The notes below the pieces were generated by a model. The model was given only the letters and a program-made list of their open reading frames with translations. It did no database searches and was not told the DNA's origin. From contig JAFGIP010000080.1 in the NCBI GenBank assembly GCA_016929525.1, positions 1 to 64,000 of the forward strand: a stretch of DNA of 64,000 bases, read 5' to 3'. This stretch comes from Bacteroidales bacterium (GTDB taxonomy: Bacteria; Bacteroidota; Bacteroidia; Bacteroidales; UBA10428). Shown in pieces: positions 18,504 through 28,900 of the stretch (position 1 is the stretch's first letter; each line of letters opens with the position of its first letter). A program made the position numbers and the translations under genes.

Positions 18504-20228
18504 ATGATGCAGGAGATCAATAGTTTTCTTATCTGGCTCGATCAATACCTGGGAAGTTCAAATGCTTTTATTTTTCTTTTACTTGGTACCGGGATTTTCT
18601 TCACCATATATCTTGGTTTTCCACAAATAAGATATTTCAGGCATGCTATTCAAGTTGTTTCCGGCAAATACGACAGGACAGGTGCAAAAGGAGATACTTC
18701 GCATTTTCAGGCTCTTTCTACCGCACTTTCCGGAACAATTGGAACAGGTAATATCGCCGGTGTTGCATTGGCTATTTATCTCGGAGGTCCTGCAGCACTT
18801 TTTTGGATGTTGGTTACCGCCGGTCTTGGGATGACTACCAAATTTGTTGAAGTTCTTGTTTCTCATAAATATCGTGAAATTGATACTGATGGTAAGATCG
18901 CAGGAGGTCCGATGTATTACATGAAAAAAAGACTGAACATAAAAACAGGTAAGAATAATCAAATAAAAACCGGTTATTTTTTGGGTGGGATTTTCGCAGT
19001 ATCAACTATTTTCTGTTCGTTTGGAACCGGAAATTTACCCCAGATTAACAGCATCTCTGATGTACTTTATGAATCATTTGGAATGCACAGAATGATTAGT
19101 GGCGGAATTTTAGCTTTAATGCTCGGCCTTGTGATTATAGGTGGTATTAAAAGAATTGCCAAAGTAACATCTCGACTAGTACCCGGAATGGCAATTCTAT
19201 ATTTTATTGGGGCTGTTGCAGTACTTACTTTGAATTATAATAATATCATCCCATCACTCATCTCAGTTTTTAGCAATGTATTTACCGGTTCTGCAGCTGC
19301 AGGTGGATTTCTTGGTGCCAGTGTTAGTTTTGTAATTCAAAAAGGTGTAGGAAGAGGACTATTTTCAAATGAAGCGGGTCAGGGTTCCGCACCAATTGCT
19401 CATGCAACTGCAAGAGCAAATGAACCTGTATCGGAAGGAATGGTTGCGATTTTGGGACCATTTATCGATACTATTATTATTTGTATGCTTACAGGTCTTA
19501 CTATATTATCATCGGGAGTATGGACTGAAAAATTTGAGAATCTTTTTGAACCCGCTGATATGGTTATTCTTGACGGAAATTATAGCGACATAAATAAAAA
19601 AGATAAAAATATTCTGTATCTATATTTAAATGGTAAACCCGGCAAAAACTCAGAAGTAAAAGAATATAATGACACTCTTTTTATTTCAAATGGTATCGTT
19701 CAAAATAATGTTACTGTCATTCATTCAAGGTCGGTTGCTGAAAATTTAACTATTCATAACAATAACGACGATTCATTTTTTACCGGCAAAATATCTTGTA
19801 ATGCCGGTATGCCCGATTTAGAGTCTGTCGATGTTTATTTTTTTGGCAAATCACTCGTGCATAGCGCCCCGTTAACAGCTCTAGCATTTCAGCGTGGTTT
19901 GTTTGGAAAACACGGACAATACATTGTGACGCTCGGACTGCTGCTATTTGCATTCTCTACTGCAATCTCGTGGTCTTATTATGGCGACCGTGCCGTAACA
20001 TACCTTTGGGGGACCAGGTATGTTACCTTATACAGAATAGTATATGTAATAGGATTTTTTATCGCATCATTTACAAATACCACCGTTGTCTGGTCAATAT
20101 CTGCAATTACTATTGTTTTAATGACGGTTCCAAATCTGTTGGGTATCCTGTTACTTCATAGAGAAATAAAATCGGAAATTAAAGATTATTGGGAGAATCT
20201 TAAATTTCAGCCAACAAAAAATAAATAA
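18504..20228 (+). CDS. AGCS family sodium/amino-acid (alanine/glycine) symporter with inserted domain
   Basis: 574 residues, about 100 longer than usual. Family signatures are GFPQIRYFRHAIQ, ALSTALSGTIGTGNIAGVA (about 70-88), GGPMYYM, GRGLFSNEAGQGSAPIAHA and, near the end, FAFSTAISWSYYGDR. It imports small neutral amino acids with sodium. Between GVW (338-340) and APLTALAF (455-462) there is an insert of roughly 110 mostly hydrophilic residues with a beta-rich character (NNVTVIHSRSVAENLTIHN). Its side of the membrane is unknown; it probably forms a periplasmic cap. The gene has its own promoter and is convergent with recA. Confidence 0.9.
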   Translation: MMQEINSFLIWLDQYLGSSNAFIFLLLGTGIFFTIYLGFPQIRYFRHAIQVVSGKYDRTGAKGDTSHFQALSTALSGTIGTGNIAGVALAIYLGGPAALFWMLVTAGLGMTTKFVEVLVSHKYREIDTDGKIAGGPMYYMKKRLNIKTGKNNQIKTGYFLGGIFAVSTIFCSFGTGNLPQINSISDVLYESFGMHRMISGGILALMLGLVIIGGIKRIAKVTSRLVPGMAILYFIGAVAVLTLNYNNIIPSLISVFSNVFTGSAAAGGFLGASVSFVIQKGVGRGLFSNEAGQGSAPIAHATARANEPVSEGMVAILGPFIDTIIICMLTGLTILSSGVWTEKFENLFEPADMVILDGNYSDINKKDKNILYLYLNGKPGKNSEVKEYNDTLFISNGIVQNNVTVIHSRSVAENLTIHNNNDDSFFTGKISCNAGMPDLESVDVYFFGKSLVHSAPLTALAFQRGLFGKHGQYIVTLGLLLFAFSTAISWSYYGDRAVTYLWGTRYVTLYRIVYVIGFFIASFTNTTVVWSISAITIVLMTVPNLLGILLLHREIKSEIKDYWENLKFQPTKNK

Positions 20229-20270
20229 CCTTCACCATTTAATATTGAAAACTAACCTGTTAAATGCTTT

Positions 20271-21287
20271 CTAACTAACAGTAAGCTTCTCCCTGATCTT
20301 TGCTTCAATCTCTTCAGCTAACTCGGGATTATCACTAAGTAAGACTTTAATGGCATCGCGTCCTTGCCCAAGTCGTGTTTCGCCATAGCTAAACCATGAA
20401 CCCGCTTTTTTAAGGATTTCGGTTTCAACACCCAGATCAATCAACTCACCCGTATACGAAATTCCTTCACCATAAATAACATCAAATTCTGCTTTTCTGA
20501 ATGGCGGAGCCAATTTATTTTTTACTATCTTGACACGAACACGACTTCCCTGCACTTCTTCTCCCTCTTTAATTTGGGATATTCTGCGAATGTCAATCCG
20601 TGTACTTGCATAAAACTTAAGTGCATTTCCTCCTGTTGTTGTCTCGGGGTTGCCAAACATGACTCCGATCTTCTCACGAAGCTGATTAATAAAAATGCAG
20701 CAGGTATTTGTCTTGTTAATATTTGCTGTAAGTTTCCTTAAAGCTTGCGACATCAGTCTGGCTTGCAACCCCATTTTAGAATCACCCATTTCACCTTCAA
20801 TTTCAGCTTTTGGAGTAAGTGCGGCTACCGAATCGATTACAATTATATCTATAGCTCCGGAACGAATAAGATGATCTGTTATCTCGAGAGCCTGCTCACC
20901 ATTATCGGGCTGAGAAATAAGAAGATTCTCAATATCTACTCCAAGTTTCTGTGCATAAAACCTGTCGAAAGCATGCTCTGCATCGATAAATGCAGCGATA
21001 CCTCCGGCTTGTTGAGCCTCTGCAATAGCATGAATTGCCAGTGTTGTTTTACCTGAAGATTCCGGACCATAAATTTCAACCACACGGCCACGCGGGTAAC
21101 CACCAATTCCCAAAGCTATATCCAGAGCAATTGATCCGCTCGATATTGAAGGAACATCTTCAATGGCTTTATCACCCAACTTCATAATAGTACCTTTACC
21201 AAAGTCTTTTTCTATTTTACCTAAAGTAACTTCAAGAGCCTTTAGTTTTTCTTTTCTTATATTATCGTATGATTGTTCTTTAACCAT
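20271..21287 (-). CDS. recA: RecA recombinase
   Basis: 338 residues. Walker [12 protein letters not shown], the FIDAEHAFD segment, [18 protein letters not shown] (loop 1), [19 protein letters not shown] (loop 2 region) and the C-terminal domain are all present. It forms the ATP-dependent filament for recombinational repair. Downstream stop is 42 bases from the convergent AGCS gene. Its upstream region carries two near-identical direct repeats (see 21329-21363). Confidence 0.98.
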   Translation of the reverse strand: MVKEQSYDNIRKEKLKALEVTLGKIEKDFGKGTIMKLGDKAIEDVPSISSGSIALDIALGIGGYPRGRVVEIYGPESSGKTTLAIHAIAEAQQAGGIAAFIDAEHAFDRFYAQKLGVDIENLLISQPDNGEQALEITDHLIRSGAIDIIVIDSVAALTPKAEIEGEMGDSKMGLQARLMSQALRKLTANINKTNTCCIFINQLREKIGVMFGNPETTTGGNALKFYASTRIDIRRISQIKEGEEVQGSRVRVKIVKNKLAPPFRKAEFDVIYGEGISYTGELIDLGVETEILKKAGSWFSYGETRLGQGRDAIKVLLSDNPELAEEIEAKIREKLTVS

Positions 21288-21328
21288 TGTGAATTTTATT
21301 AATAATTAACATATAAAGTGATTATTTC

Positions 21329-21363
21329 ATAATCATTCTTAGGTTGTACAAAATAATCATTCT
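21329..21363. repeat. Direct repeat ATAATCATTCT upstream of recA
   Basis: ATAATCATTCT occurs at 21329-21339 and again at 21353-21363, 24 bases apart, and a diverged third copy (ATAATCATTTT) begins near 21414. The pair lies 40-75 bases ahead of the recA start and may be an operator. No LexA-type palindrome was recognised. Confidence 0.4.
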
Positions 21364-21417
21364 GCAATCAAACTACAAGTTTTTAGTACTACTATTATTA
21401 AATGTTCTGAACAATAA

Positions 21418-21885
21418 TCATTTTATGCCCAACAGACCAAGTATTTGCTGACTATGATTTTTTGTATCAACTTTTTTAACTACCAGTTCTATTTTACCTT
21501 CCTCATCAATAACATAGGTTGTACGTAAAACGCCTTCATATTCTCTCCCATACATTTTTTTTATTCCCCATGCACCGTATTCTTTCATTATTGATTTTGT
21601 GGTATCAGCAACCAGGTTAAACTGCAAATTATATTTACCAGCAAATTTTGTATGCGATTTTTCATTATCGGGACTAACACCTATTACCTCAAAACCATGT
21701 GATATCAGATTTTTATAATTATCTCTCAGGTTACATGCTTCTGAAGTACAACCGGGTGTATCGTCTTTTGGGTAAAAATACAATATTACTTTCTTCCCTG
21801 AATAATTGGAAAGACTTATTTCTTTACCATCCTGATTTTTAGCTTTAAAGTCCGGTGCCTTATTTCCCTTTGTTAAGTAAGTCAT
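21418..21885 (-). CDS. bcp: Thioredoxin-dependent thiol peroxidase (peroxiredoxin Q/BCP)
   Basis: 155 residues, standard for BCP. The peroxidatic cysteine lies in DDTPGCTSEACNLRD, and the second cysteine five residues later is the usual resolving one for this subfamily. KVILYFYPKDDTPGCT and a C-terminal thioredoxin fold complete the match. It reduces hydrogen peroxide and organic hydroperoxides in the cytoplasm. It sits between mnmD and recA on the same strand; the 57-base gap to mnmD makes cotranscription possible. Confidence 0.95.
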   Translation of the reverse strand: MTYLTKGNKAPDFKAKNQDGKEISLSNYSGKKVILYFYPKDDTPGCTSEACNLRDNYKNLISHGFEVIGVSPDNEKSHTKFAGKYNLQFNLVADTTKSIMKEYGAWGIKKMYGREYEGVLRTTYVIDEEGKIELVVKKVDTKNHSQQILGLLGIK

Positions 21886-21942
21886 ATTCTCTTATAAATG
21901 ATTTGTATGATTGATAAATTAACAAGCACTTTTTTTGAAAGT

Positions 21943-22611
21943 TCAACCCGGAATTTTTACTACCTGAAGCATTTCTCTTTTACCTGGAGGACCCGGTAGT
22001 CTATTTACTTTAAATCCAGCCTTTTCTATACATCTTCTTACCTCACCTTTTGCACAGTAGGTTACCATAATACCATTGATTTCAATATTTTTATAAATTA
22101 ATTCAAATATATGGTCATCCCAAAGCTCTGGCTGAACATTCGGAGCAAATGCATCGAAATAAACCAGGTTATACTTTTCTTCAAATACGTGATATAATAA
22201 AGAATTCTGATATTTAATAAAAGAAAACCCATCCGAGATATTTACCAACTTATTCCATGGACAAGTGTGAAATCTTTTAAATATCTTTTTTTGGACTTTA
22301 TTTAATTTCAAAAATTCTTCATAGTTGAGAACTTCAACTTTCCCCCATTCAAGAGGATAAAGTTCCAATGCATGATAAACAACAGATTTAAATTTGCTAC
22401 ACTCAAGATAAGTAAGCACTGTATTTAAACCTGTACCAAAACCCATTTCGAAAATTCTTGGATTTTTAATGTTGAGTTTTAACAACCCATTTTTTATAAA
22501 TACATGCCTTGATTCCTGCACTGCACCATGTATGCTATGGTAATGCTCCTTCAGTTCAGGTACCAGTAGAGTATTCGAACCATCTTCCGTTTTTACCAGG
22601 TAAGTCTTCAT
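21943..22611 (-). CDS. mnmD: MnmD-type tRNA mnm5(s2)U34 methyltransferase
   Basis: 222 residues corresponding to the methyltransferase half of MnmC without the FAD oxidase half. Key segments are the N-terminal SIHGAVQESRHVFI, the SAM loop IFEMGFGTGLNTVLTYLE (about 54-71), LVYFDAFAPNVQPELWDDHIF and VTYCAKGEVRRCIEKAGF, PGPPGKREML. It adds the last methyl group to the wobble uridine of certain tRNAs. Divergent from dinB, the two share only about 40 bases of upstream DNA. Confidence 0.92.
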   Translation of the reverse strand: MKTYLVKTEDGSNTLLVPELKEHYHSIHGAVQESRHVFIKNGLLKLNIKNPRIFEMGFGTGLNTVLTYLECSKFKSVVYHALELYPLEWGKVEVLNYEEFLKLNKVQKKIFKRFHTCPWNKLVNISDGFSFIKYQNSLLYHVFEEKYNLVYFDAFAPNVQPELWDDHIFELIYKNIEINGIMVTYCAKGEVRRCIEKAGFKVNRLPGPPGKREMLQVVKIPG

Positions 22612-22653
22612 AAATAATGTAGTAAGTTAGCAAAAGTATCATCACCAATTATT

Positions 22654-23721
22654 CTGATCAGAAAAATTATTCATATCGATATGGATGCTTTCTTTGCTTC
22701 TGTTGAGCAAAGAGACAATCCGGGTTTAAAAGGCAAACCTGTTGCAGTTGGTGGAGAAAGGTCAAGAGGAGTTGTAGCTGCCGCTAGTTATGAAGCAAGA
22801 AAATTTGGTGTCCATTCTGCAATGTCGTCGGTTACGGCAAAAAAGAAATGTCCTGACCTCATTTTCGTTAAACCAAGATTTAATGTTTACAGGGAAGTCT
22901 CACTTCAGATCAGAAATATTTTTTTTGATTATACCGATCTTGTTGAGCCATTATCACTCGATGAAGCTTTTCTTGATGTTACATTAAACAAGATAAATGA
23001 ACCAGTTGCAACAAATATTGCCAAAGAAATTAAACTGAGAATTAAATCAGAAACCGGACTAACTTCTTCTGCCGGTGTATCCTTCAATAAATTTCTGGCT
23101 AAAATTGCTTCAGACTATAACAAACCTGATGGTTTATATGTCATTAAGCCCCAAGCCGCAGAATATTTCATCGAAAATCTTGCAATAGAGAAATTCTTTG
23201 GCATTGGTCGTGTAACATCTCAAAAAATGCACGAAGCAGGTATCTATACAGGTAAAGATCTGAAACAAATATCTTTAAACGACCTGATAATTAAATATGG
23301 CAAGCCAGGTGAATTTTATTACAATATTGTACGAGGCATCGATAGCAGACCTGTTAATCCTAAAAGGATAAGAAAATCAGTTGGTACTGAAATTACATTT
23401 GATAATGACTTACAGAGTATTGAAGAAATTCTATTTGAATTAAAGAATGTCGAAAATGAATTGTTAAAAAGAATTGAGAAGACAGGTGCATGTGGCAGAA
23501 CTATGACTCTCAAAGTCAAATTTGAGGATTTCGAACAGATAACACGAAGTAAAAGCCAGAACAGTTATTTTTCAACGAAAAACATTCATTCAATCTCAGT
23601 TGAATTGGCTTCTTCTGTTAATTATAGAAATAAGGGAGTGCGTTTACTCGGCCTCACATTATCCAACCTTGAAAGTAATGAAAATGACTCGGCCTCACAG
23701 CTTGAATTTGATTTTGACTAA
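22654..23721 (+). CDS. dinB: DNA polymerase IV (Y family) with no standard start codon
   Basis: The first ATG is 22681 and gives MDAFFASVEQRD, which would omit the first catalytic Asp of the IDMD motif. The frame continues upstream as IRKIIHID ahead of MDAFF, exactly the family's N-terminus, until a TAA at 22615. No ATG, GTG or TTG exists there; the codon aligned with the usual initiator is ATC (22657), preceded by CTG (22654) and ATT (22651, 22648). CTG is used here as a working start. Other polymerase residues are intact: SLDEAFLDV (second acidic pair), SAGVSFNKFLAKIASD, and a C-terminal little-finger domain ending QLEFDFD. The gene either uses a rare start or is inactive. Error-prone lesion bypass is the family role. 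Confidence 0.88.
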   Translation: MIRKIIHIDMDAFFASVEQRDNPGLKGKPVAVGGERSRGVVAAASYEARKFGVHSAMSSVTAKKKCPDLIFVKPRFNVYREVSLQIRNIFFDYTDLVEPLSLDEAFLDVTLNKINEPVATNIAKEIKLRIKSETGLTSSAGVSFNKFLAKIASDYNKPDGLYVIKPQAAEYFIENLAIEKFFGIGRVTSQKMHEAGIYTGKDLKQISLNDLIIKYGKPGEFYYNIVRGIDSRPVNPKRIRKSVGTEITFDNDLQSIEEILFELKNVENELLKRIEKTGACGRTMTLKVKFEDFEQITRSKSQNSYFSTKNIHSISVELASSVNYRNKGVRLLGLTLSNLESNENDSASQLEFDFD

Positions 23722-23755
23722 GAAATCTTTATTAAAGATATCATTTTAAATTTTG

Positions 23756-23763
23756 TAATTTCG
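23756..23763 (+). promoter_or_regulatory. Candidate -7 box TAATTTCG
   Basis: One mismatch to TAnnTTTG, 26 bases before the ATG at 23790, the same spacing as the AGCS promoter. The sequence just after it (GATACGC) is shared with that promoter region. Confidence 0.3.
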
Positions 23764-23789
23764 GATACGCAAAACCAAACCCCTGATAT

Positions 23790-24311
23790 ATGAAAACCAA
23801 GATCATTCTTTTCATTGCATTAGTTTTACTTGCTTCATGTAATATAGGTCAAAACAAAAAACCTGCAATTCAGGTCCAGACGGGAGATGCACTAACCGGT
23901 ACATGGAAGTTACTGGTTTATAAAACTGAATCGCCCGACGGACATATTAAATATCCTTTTGAAAAAGACGTAGATGGAATGGCAGTATTTGATCGAAAGA
24001 ATAATTTTTCATTTCAGTTTTATGATGGCTCCAGATCAAGATTTTTAAAAAGTGATCCCTATTTCAGTACTAATCCCGAAATCAGAATTGCATTTCTTAC
24101 TTCAAGAACCTCGTTTGGAAAATATCAGATAAATGCCGATACAGTATTTCTGAAAATCAAAGCTGCTCTTATTCCAAATTATTCAGGAACAGTTACTAAA
24201 TATTTTTTTAAAATTAAAGGTGATACATTACTAATGATTTCACCCGGAATGTTGCAGGCCGGTGATCTTTTAAGTGAGCATACTATATGGATAAAAGAGA
24301 GCAAATACTAA
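23790..24311 (+). CDS. Predicted lipoprotein, lipocalin-like
   Basis: 173 residues. The signal peptide ends LLASC (C17), a good lipobox. The rest begins with LTGTWKLLVYKTESPDG and runs through alternating beta strands (GMAVFDRKNNFSFQFYDGS, FGKYQINADTVFLKI, FFKIKGDTLLMIS), typical of small lipocalin-like Bacteroidota lipoproteins. Ligand unknown. Ends at a strong bidirectional terminator shared with the convergent SusD gene. Confidence 0.7.
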   Translation: MKTKIILFIALVLLASCNIGQNKKPAIQVQTGDALTGTWKLLVYKTESPDGHIKYPFEKDVDGMAVFDRKNNFSFQFYDGSRSRFLKSDPYFSTNPEIRIAFLTSRTSFGKYQINADTVFLKIKAALIPNYSGTVTKYFFKIKGDTLLMISPGMLQAGDLLSEHTIWIKESKY

Positions 24312-24349
24312 AAAAAGGGGTGTCTCAGCCTTTTGAGACAGCCCCTTTT
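24311..24349. terminator. Bidirectional terminator
   Basis: AAAAGGGG-T-GTCTCA and its complement TGAGAC-A-GCCCCTTTT form a stem of about 15 bp with one internal mismatch around a short loop, flanked by A and T runs on both sides. It separates convergent 23790 and SusD genes. Confidence 0.85.
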
Positions 24350-24374
24350 CAAATAATAATATTGCTTCTTATTT

Positions 24375-25949
24375 TTAGTATCCCTGGTTTTGTATCAACG
24401 TAAATCCAGAATTGACAATATCATAGTACGGAATTGGGAAAAGTTCGTCACGATTTTCTTTGAATTCCCTTACTATGTCACCAATACCATCATTAATTCT
24501 CCACTGGTTGATTGTTTCAGCTGCTATGCCCCATCGGACAAGATCGAAAAACCTGTGACCTTCCATGGCCAGTTCAAGTCTGCGCTCAAGTTTAATTATT
24601 TCAAAAAGAGCATCACCTGATTCTGTAACTGGGTCAAGCATAGCCCTTGCTCTCACACGATTTACATATTCACGTGCAGTAGCATCATCGGGACCGTTTT
24701 TACGATTTAAGGCTTCTGCAGCCATAAGTAAAACATCAGCAAAACGGTATATTCTTTCATTGGTTTCCCAACGCCAGCGATTGCCGGTAAACATATACGA
24801 CCATGTGGTATGTTTTTTATCATAAGCTCCTGCAAATGTCGGCGGATAATCCGTTACAGAACCCCCGACACTATTAATAAATTCTTCCGTTAACAATGTG
24901 CCATGAGCTCTTAATGAATCACCTGCACCTGCATATGCATCCTGCAGATCTTGTGAAGGCAGATTAAATCCCCATCCTGCTGAAAGTGTATCTCCTCCCC
25001 CCGCATCGAGACGCGGGCCCTGAAACTGAATATCGATACTACCGGAAGCATGAATTCCATTCCACCAACCTTCTACCTGAGAAACTGCCGAATAATCGAT
25101 TTCAAATATCGATTCAGTTCCATGTTCATAATTTCTGTTCCATATCATATCGTAATCTTCTTCAAGATCATATTCCTCTGATTGAATGACCTCCTGAAGT
25201 ATTACAGCTGCCTCGGAATAATATTCTGTGCCAAGGTTATAATAAGGTGAAGCCATGGTTAAGTAAACCTTGCCGAGTAATGTTTTTGCCGCACCTTTGG
25301 TTGCCCTGTTTATTTCATTAGCAACTCTTTCTGATTTCTCCGGTAAAATATCTACAGCAGTTTCAAGATCAGTTATAATCTGATTAAAAACATCTTCGAC
25401 ACTTCTTCTTGCCTGACCGTATTCATCCTGACTTAGTGAAGTAAGGATTAAAGGTACATCTCCGTAAAACTGAACCAGCTGAAAATAGAAATAGGCGCGA
25501 AGATACTTTGCTTCTGCTTGCAAAACAGGCAACAGATCAGATTCGTAATCGGGATTATTGATGACCAGATTACATCTGTTGATTCCACTGTAACATGCAA
25601 ACCATCGATAATATACCGGCAGGTTTGTCGTTGTTAAAGTGAAATGTCCTATTTCTTCCATGCTGGCACCATCACCCAGACGTTGACCTCCAACATTTGA
25701 GCCGTCACTGCGAAGATTTGATAACAACATTTGAGAGCAATAATCACCACTTCCAACACTTTCATCACTTAAAAACTGGATGCGCAGGTGAGCATATGCA
25801 GCATTAAGACCCAGCTCAACCTGTTCATCGTTAATAAAATAATTCTCTTCAAGCCATTCTCCCTGCGGATTGGTATCCAGAAAATCTTCTGAACAACCAC
25901 CCAGGAAAATGATCATTAGTATAAATAATATATATGTTAAGTTTTTCAT
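24375..25949 (-). CDS. SusD/RagB family nutrient-binding lipoprotein
   Basis: About 524 residues from the ATG at 25949, chosen because it begins directly with a lipoprotein signal (MKNLTYIL to GGC, then SEDFLDTNP); an ATG nine codons upstream at 25976 would add a non-signal stretch and overlap SusC. SusD features include the TPR-like helical N-terminal half (ELGLNAAYAHLR, KYLRAYFYFQLVQFYGDVPL) and the C-terminal FADVLLMAAEALNRKN and RRLELAMEGHRFFDLVRWG motifs. It captures substrate at the cell surface and works with the SusC just upstream, 13 bases apart. Substrate not deducible. Confidence 0.93.
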   Translation of the reverse strand: MKNLTYILFILMIIFLGGCSEDFLDTNPQGEWLEENYFINDEQVELGLNAAYAHLRIQFLSDESVGSGDYCSQMLLSNLRSDGSNVGGQRLGDGASMEEIGHFTLTTTNLPVYYRWFACYSGINRCNLVINNPDYESDLLPVLQAEAKYLRAYFYFQLVQFYGDVPLILTSLSQDEYGQARRSVEDVFNQIITDLETAVDILPEKSERVANEINRATKGAAKTLLGKVYLTMASPYYNLGTEYYSEAAVILQEVIQSEEYDLEEDYDMIWNRNYEHGTESIFEIDYSAVSQVEGWWNGIHASGSIDIQFQGPRLDAGGGDTLSAGWGFNLPSQDLQDAYAGAGDSLRAHGTLLTEEFINSVGGSVTDYPPTFAGAYDKKHTTWSYMFTGNRWRWETNERIYRFADVLLMAAEALNRKNGPDDATAREYVNRVRARAMLDPVTESGDALFEIIKLERRLELAMEGHRFFDLVRWGIAAETINQWRINDGIGDIVREFKENRDELFPIPYYDIVNSGFTLIQNQGY

Positions 25950-25962
25950 GATCTGTAACTTT

Positions 25963-28900
25963 TTAGAATGTAACATTCAATCCAACCATATAGGTACGAG
26001 CCGAAGGATAAAATCCGCGATCAATGCCAATGCTGTTGTAAGTTAATCTTGCCTGGCCTGTTGCTCCTGTATTCCCGATCTCCGGATCCATACCATGATA
26101 TTTTGTAAAGGTAAATAAATTCTGGGCAGAGATATAAATTCTAAACCTTTGTATCGGTGTTACTTTGTAAACAAAATCCGGCAAAGTATATCCCAGTGTA
26201 AGAGATTTTAGTTTGATCCATGAAGCATCTTCAACATAAAAATCAAGTGCATTTAAATTATCTCCTGTGCTATATGTAGCCCTGAACATATCATTGGTAT
26301 GATTATCCGGAGTCCAGCGATTCTCATAATAATATACAGGCACATTAGCATTATTCAAATCGGTACGGTGGAATCCATTGTAAACCTGGTTTCCAAGTGC
26401 CCCAGCAACAAAAACATTTAAATCGAAGCCTTTATAATTTACATTTGTAGTGAATCCAAATGTCCAGTCGGGCCAGGGTGATCCTTCATATTCCTTATCA
26501 TCTTCATTGATAACTCCGTCACCATTTACATCGATAATTTTAAAATCTCCCGGCATTGCTTCCGGTTGGATAAGACCTTCAGTACCGGTATAAGCATCAA
26601 TTTCTTCCCACGACTGAAAAATACCATCCGTCTGATATGTGAAGAATGACCATACCGGATAACCCGGTTCAAATCTTGATATCGTTCCTCCCCCGGCAAT
26701 TCCTGCACCTCCCAACCAGGCACCTTCTGTTGCATAGAAAGTAACTTTATTTTTAAGATACGCAGCATTTGCAGCCATATCTATTTTTATATCTCCCACT
26801 GAGAATTTATATCCCAGTTCAAATTCATAACCTTTGTTTTCAACACTACCCGCATTAAGGAATGGAGGATAGTTACCAAGAAATCCCGGCACACCTCCCT
26901 GAGCTAAAAGATCCTGGGTTTCTTTCTTATAATAATCGAAAGTAAATGTAACCTGGTTTTTAAACAATCCTATATCAACTCCAATATCAGTCTGCTCGCT
27001 TGCTTCCCAGCTTAATCCTGGATTACTAAGAGTTGCAGGCTGAATTCCCGGTAGAAGATTTCCGCTTGCATCCAGCCAGTAAAGATTATTAACTACACCC
27101 GACGCTCCCGGAGACTGGTTAGTCATTGTGGATACAAACATAAATGGTTCAAGATTGGATAAGCTGCCATTCCGCCCCCAACTTACTCTTAATTTTAAGA
27201 AATTTATCTGGGTAAGCTTCCAGAAATCTTCGTTTGAAATAACCCATCCTAATGAAGCTGAAGGAAATATTCCAAACCTCTTTTCTTTTGGAAGAAGCGA
27301 AGAACCATCTCGCCTTAATACAAACTCCAGTAAATATTTTTCTGAATAATCATATGAGATTCTGCCAAAATAAGACTGAAGTTTAACGGGTGCCTCGGTC
27401 ATACCATATGCGGTTTGTAATGTATCTTCAAGGGTTGCTGAAATGTGAGCAAAATCATCATTTTCAAGCTGCAACGGTGCCCCGCTGCCTCCAAGATAAT
27501 TCCTTTTATATTCTCGAAGTGTTACTCCCGCAAGTAAAGTAATTTTATGCTTCTGTATTTCCTTCGTGTAAGTTGCATAATTTTCCCACTGCCACGTTCT
27601 TTCCTTTTGCATATAATCAATAACTGAATTTTCAGAAGAATAAACATCGATATTCCATAATGTTGCCGGAAACCAGTTATAATTTCTGAAATAATTTATA
27701 TCAAGATCTATCTGAGATCGGATACTTAATCCCTTAATTGGTTTTAATGTTAAATATGCCCCACCCAGAAACCGGTCTTCCGTATTAACACCATGATTAT
27801 TATGAAGTTGGGCAAACGGATTTCTGATCTCATTTTTTACCAGGCCAGATACTCCGAAATATCCTTCACCATCCTGTAACGAAGTTGAATTATCGAAATT
27901 CATCTGGTTCCCCTCATATACACCATAGAGCATTGCATCATAAATAAGAGGGTCTATTTCTTCGGGACTGCCATAATGCGTCGGCGTTAAAGGATCGATA
28001 AATATTGCATTACTTATAAGTCCTCCATATTCCTGGTTCTCAGTAATAGGTATTCGCTCAACATTGGTGTAAGTAAATTTGGTGCCGGCATCCAACCACT
28101 TTTTAAGTTCGTGGTTAGTATTTAAACGAGCAGTATATCGTGTGAAATTTGTACTGCTCCCTCCGACAACTCCATCCTGTGTGAAATATGTAAAAGAAGC
28201 CTGAAAAGCATTTTGCTCATTACCTCCGCTGAACGATAAATGATGCTTATAAGTCGGAGCTACCTGGAAAAGTTCATCAAGCCAATCGGTTCCCTGTCTG
28301 TCAGAAAGTGAATCGGGATCAGTAATCCCCGATTGTCTGAATCTGTTTTCCTGGAATCTTTGAATTTGTTCATCCGTAATATCCGGATTATTTCTGCGCA
28401 ATGACTGTTCAACTTCATAATATATTGCCTCCTTTTTATAGAGAGCGTATTCATAAGCACTTAGCATATCCATCGGCTTTGCGACCTGTTGCCAGCCATA
28501 GTAAAAGTCATAATTTACTGTCATTTCTCCCTTTATACCTTTCTTGGTAGTAATATAAACAACTCCGTTGGCACCTTCGGCACCATAGATTGCTGCAGAT
28601 GCAGCATCTTTCAGCACTTCAACCGACTCTATGTCATTAGGCTCAACAAAGTTTATATTACTTACGCGCATTCCATCGACAATGTACAACGGCTCAGCCC
28701 TGAAATTACTACCGGTTCCCCTCACCCTGACAGTTATAGAAGATCCCGGTGAACCGGAATTTTGCATAATTGATACCCCTGCTGTTTTACCTTGTAATGC
28801 CTGTTCTGCACGAGTAGGAGCCGTACTTATTATATCATCGCTCTCAACCTTTGCTATTGAACCAATTACAAGACTCTTCTTTACAGTTCCATACCCCCTT

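Noticed and set aside
21288-21417. A LexA/SOS box ahead of recA
   Set aside because: No palindromic CTGT-N8-ACAG or GAAC-N4-GTTC type site is present; only direct repeats were found.
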